Shown here piece by piece: positions 6,217-8,248 of a stretch of DNA of 8,248 bases. The stretch lies in contig QHVR01000602.1 in the NCBI GenBank assembly GCA_003223595.1, positions 1 through 8,248 on the forward strand, given 5' to 3'. A program made the translations under genes and the position numbers. Within the stretch, counting starts at the first letter, position 1. The number at the start of each line of letters is the position of its first letter. Below the pieces are notes generated by a model that did not search any database, was not told the DNA's origin, and saw nothing but the letters and a program-made list of their open reading frames with translations. Source of the DNA: Acidobacteriota bacterium. Lineage in GTDB: Bacteria; Acidobacteriota; Terriglobia; Terriglobales; Acidobacteriaceae.

Positions 6217-6454
6217 CCAGGTTTCATTGACGGTGAACGGCGCATCGATCTCAGTCCCGTCAGGCGCGACCGTTGCTGTTGCCGTGGCTCTCGCTGGTCA
6301 GCCGTGCAGAACTTCGGTTACGGGGGAACCACGCGGGCCCTTATGTGGGATGGGCATCTGCTTCGAATGCCGCGTGACCATTAACGGAATACCGCATCGC
6401 CGCAGTTGTCAGAGCCCCTGCGAGCAGGGAATGGAAGTGACATCGGAGACTTAG
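6209..6454 (+). CDS. lhpF: D-hydroxyproline dehydrogenase, small [2Fe-2S] subunit
   Basis: An 81-residue protein of the Fer2_4-type ferredoxin fold. Residues 5-30 give the beta-grasp start (VSLTVNGASISVPSGATVAVAVAL). The cluster ligands are Cys46, Cys51, Cys54 and Cys67 in LCGMGICFECRVTINGIPHRRSCQ. It should pass electrons within the dehydrogenase complex. Such small ferredoxin-like chains accompany LhpB-type subunits and the related octopine/nopaline oxidases. Start ATG 6209 overlaps the upstream stop (ATGTCTGA) and has AAGGAG at 6196-6201, seven bases upstream. An in-frame extension upstream is only a shadow of the preceding gene. The next ATG follows the stop after one base. The symbol letter follows my memory of the Pseudomonas lhpABFE order and is less certain than the function. 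Confidence 0.8.
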   Translation: MSDQVSLTVNGASISVPSGATVAVAVALAGQPCRTSVTGEPRGPLCGMGICFECRVTINGIPHRRSCQSPCEQGMEVTSET

Positions 6455-6455
6455 A

Positions 6456-7748
6456 ATGCCGCAAAGCTTTGACATTCTCGTTATCGGCGGAGGCCCCGCA
6501 GGAATTGCGGCGGCGATTCGTGCAGCAGAGTCAGGCGCCAACACCGGGATTGTGGATGATAACGCGGCCCTCGGTGGCCAGATTTGGAGGCGCGCCCGCA
6601 CCGAAAGCGTGGCAGAGCCCGCCGCTGAATGGCACCAGCGGCTCCAAACAACAAATGTCTCCGTGCTCTGCGGAACGCGTGTTTTCGATCAGCCCGAACC
6701 TGGATTGCTTCTCGCCGAGCGGCATAACGACATCCTCCAACTCGCATATCAAAAGCTTGTGCTGGCTACGGGAGCGCGCGAAAGATTCCTGCCATTTCCT
6801 GGATGGACTTTGCCCAACGTGATGGGAGCGGGCGGGCTGCAGGCCATGGTCAAAGCTGGCCTGCCCATTCGGGACAAGCGCGTAATCGTCGCTGGAACCG
6901 GACCTCTGCTGCTCGCCGTCGCCGCTTACTTACGAAGCCATGGGGCCGAGATCCCGATCATCTGCGAACAGGCCTCCTGGGGCAAACTGGCACGTTTCGG
7001 CCTGACGCTGCTCGCGGATAGACAGAAAACCACTCAGGCACGGCAACTCAAGCGAGACCTCGCGGGCGTTCCATTTGCAGCGAATGCGTGGCCCGTAGCT
7101 GCGCATGGGCATACCGCCGTTCAAAGCTTAACCATCATGCGCAACGGAAGATCAGAAGAAATTGCCTGCGACTATGTAGCCTCCGGATTTCATCTCGTCC
7201 CCAACACAGAATTAGCTGCTCTCCTTGGCTGCCAGATCCGCGGCGGGTTTGTGCACGTTGATCACCTGCAGCGGACCAGCCTGCCCAATGTATTTTGTGC
7301 CGGAGAGCCAACCAGCATCGGTGGACTCGAGTTGTCTCTCATTGAAGGCGAGATTGCCGGGCTTGCGGCCTCCGATCGCGTGCCGGAAGCTCAGCGACTC
7401 GTCGCAGATCGAAAGAAATGGGCGCGTTTTGCGCGCCGTTTGGACCGCACATTTTCTTTGCGGAATGAACTCCGCGGCTTAGCCTCGCCCGATACCATAG
7501 TCTGTCGGTGCGAAGATGTTCCGCACTCCCGGCTTCGCGAGCATGGTAGTTGGCGCGCTGCGAAGCTGCACACCCGTTGCGGGATGGGTCCGTGCCAAGG
7601 CAGAATCTGTGGACCTGCCACCGAGTTTTTGTTCAGATGGAGTCCAGATTCAGTTCGCCCTCCCGTCTTTCCTGTTCGCGTGAGCAGCCTGAGCGCGGAG
7701 CGAACCGGTCAACCGGAGCACACGAAACACGAGGAGGCCAATCGATGA
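6456..7748 (+). CDS. lhpE: D-hydroxyproline dehydrogenase, FAD/NAD-type subunit with BFD-like [2Fe-2S] motif
   Basis: A 430-residue pyridine-nucleotide-disulfide-type flavoprotein. The FAD motif GGGPAG is at 11-16, an ATGARER hinge at 104-110, and a second dinucleotide motif GTGPLL at 147-152. A late FAD contact, NVFCAGEPTSIGGLELSLIEG, spans 278-298. The C-terminus carries a BFD-like [2Fe-2S] motif, with Cys350 and Cys352 (CRCEDV) and Cys375 and Cys380 (TRCGMGPCQGRICG). This architecture is that of the large subunit of the hydroxyproline/octopine-type dehydrogenases, which couples to the DAO-type and small [2Fe-2S] subunits. GGAGA at 6445-6449 serves the ATG at 6456. The stop overlaps the next start (ATGA, 7745-7748). 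The last ~35 residues after the BFD motif are polar and look unstructured. Confidence 0.82.
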   Translation: MPQSFDILVIGGGPAGIAAAIRAAESGANTGIVDDNAALGGQIWRRARTESVAEPAAEWHQRLQTTNVSVLCGTRVFDQPEPGLLLAERHNDILQLAYQKLVLATGARERFLPFPGWTLPNVMGAGGLQAMVKAGLPIRDKRVIVAGTGPLLLAVAAYLRSHGAEIPIICEQASWGKLARFGLTLLADRQKTTQARQLKRDLAGVPFAANAWPVAAHGHTAVQSLTIMRNGRSEEIACDYVASGFHLVPNTELAALLGCQIRGGFVHVDHLQRTSLPNVFCAGEPTSIGGLELSLIEGEIAGLAASDRVPEAQRLVADRKKWARFARRLDRTFSLRNELRGLASPDTIVCRCEDVPHSRLREHGSWRAAKLHTRCGMGPCQGRICGPATEFLFRWSPDSVRPPVFPVRVSSLSAERTGQPEHTKHEEANR

Positions 7749-8248
7749 ATTGGAAGGGCGTCATGCCCGCGATCACAACCAGCTTCAACCAGGATCTGAC
7801 GATCGATCACGGCTACGTCGGCGAACACTGCCGCTGGATGCTCGAGAACGGTTGCACTGGAGTCGTTGCGCTCGGCTCGTTAGGTGAGGGCGCCACCTTG
7901 TCCTACGACGAGAAGTTGGAGATTCTGCGCACCTGTGTCCGCTCGCTCAACCAGCGCGCTCCTGTCGTGGCCGCGATCTCGTCGCTGACAACTTCCGATG
8001 CCGCATCTCTGGCCAAGGAAGCTGCCGACCTGGGTTGCGAAGGACTGATGGTTCTTCCTCCTTATGTTTACCAGGGAGACTGGCGCGAGATGAAAGCGCA
8101 CATCGCGTCTGTTTTCGAAGCGTCTCCGCTCTCTTGCATGCTATACAACAATCCTGTTGCCTACGGAACGGATTTCCTTCCCGAGCAGATTGCGGAACTG
8201 GCGGCAGAGTACCCCAACCTCGAAGCCGTAAAAGAATCCAGCACCGAC
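7745..8248 (+). CDS. lhpC: DapA-superfamily lyase, probable pyrroline-4-hydroxy-2-carboxylate deaminase (3' end outside window)
   Basis: The first 168 residues of a DHDPS/N-acetylneuraminate lyase-superfamily TIM-barrel protein (family length about 300). It begins GVMPAITTSF, has GSLGEGATLS (44-53) in the place of the GTTGE loop of true DHDPS, the catalytic Tyr134 in YNNP, and the Schiff-base Lys163 in VKESST. In the hydroxyproline pathway the DapA-like enzyme deaminates and dehydrates delta1-pyrroline-4-hydroxy-2-carboxylate to 2-oxoglutarate semialdehyde plus ammonia. The preceding dehydrogenase genes and the 4-bp ATGA overlap point to that role rather than lysine synthesis or a sugar-acid aldolase. 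GAGGAGG at 7731-7737 is a strong ribosome binding site, seven bases before the ATG. HypD is the name used in Sinorhizobium. The assignment depends largely on context. Confidence 0.75.
   Translation, partial: MNWKGVMPAITTSFNQDLTIDHGYVGEHCRWMLENGCTGVVALGSLGEGATLSYDEKLEILRTCVRSLNQRAPVVAAISSLTTSDAASLAKEAADLGCEGLMVLPPYVYQGDWREMKAHIASVFEASPLSCMLYNNPVAYGTDFLPEQIAELAAEYPNLEAVKESSTD

Noticed and set aside
5086..7748. Octopine/nopaline or sarcosine oxidase operon
   Set aside because: The subunit architecture is homologous, but the immediate translationally coupled DapA-like lyase is expected for hydroxyproline and not for opine use. It is not fully excluded without phylogeny.
1..8248. Mobile element, CRISPR array, phage or defence system, tRNA or rRNA
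   Set aside because: I found no transposase, integrase, terminal inverted repeats, spaced repeat array, defence-type domains or RNA gene. The window reads as ordinary catabolic and envelope genes.

Overview
The window looks like chromosomal DNA from a moderately GC-rich soil or plant-associated bacterium. My best guess is an Acidobacteriota (Terriglobia / Koribacter-like) genome. This rests on the style of the genes (an animal-type transketolase, a coiled-coil membrane protein with no recognised family, a DUF421 protein) and on a short intergenic repeat near 4977-5003. I recall repeats of that kind, and the spurious peptide they encode, from acidobacterial and some other genomes. The taxonomic call is an inference; there is no rRNA or other marker gene here.

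Layout. (1) 2-883 (+): the 3' part of a transketolase gene, cut by the left edge. (2) 884-1178: a non-coding gap with a 15-bp tandem duplication, a perfect 8-bp hairpin and a weak promoter candidate. (3) 1179-2548 (+): a membrane-anchored coiled-coil protein of unknown function followed directly by a DUF421 (YetF/YcaP-like) membrane protein. (4) 2551-4865 (-): an L-arabinose operon reading leftwards, araD (L-ribulose-5-phosphate 4-epimerase) then araB (ribulokinase). It converges on the DUF421 gene with only 2 bp between stop codons. A near-consensus sigma-70 promoter (TTGACA-17-TGTAAT) lies upstream of araD. (5) 4866-5085: the divergent control region, holding that promoter, a 3 x 9-bp tandem repeat and a perfect TGTATACA palindrome. 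(6) 5086-8248 (+): a tightly packed four-gene operon cut by the right edge. It encodes a FAD oxidase-type subunit, an 81-residue [2Fe-2S] protein, a FAD/NAD-type subunit with a C-terminal BFD-like [2Fe-2S] motif, and a DapA/DHDPS-superfamily lyase. The set and order match the hydroxyproline pathway: the three-subunit D-hydroxyproline dehydrogenase (LhpB/F/E type) and the delta1-pyrroline-4-hydroxy-2-carboxylate deaminase (LhpC/HypD type).

How the parts may work together. AraB and AraD turn L-ribulose into D-xylulose 5-phosphate, a transketolase substrate, and a transketolase gene lies a few kb away. The divergent operon should turn D-hydroxyproline into 2-oxoglutarate semialdehyde. L-arabinose linked to hydroxyproline is the hallmark of plant extensins and arabinogalactan proteins, so placing arabinose and hydroxyproline catabolism back to back suggests a locus for using plant hydroxyproline-rich glycoproteins. 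That link is my inference. Arabinose isomerase, hydroxyproline 2-epimerase and 2-oxoglutarate semialdehyde dehydrogenase are not in the window.
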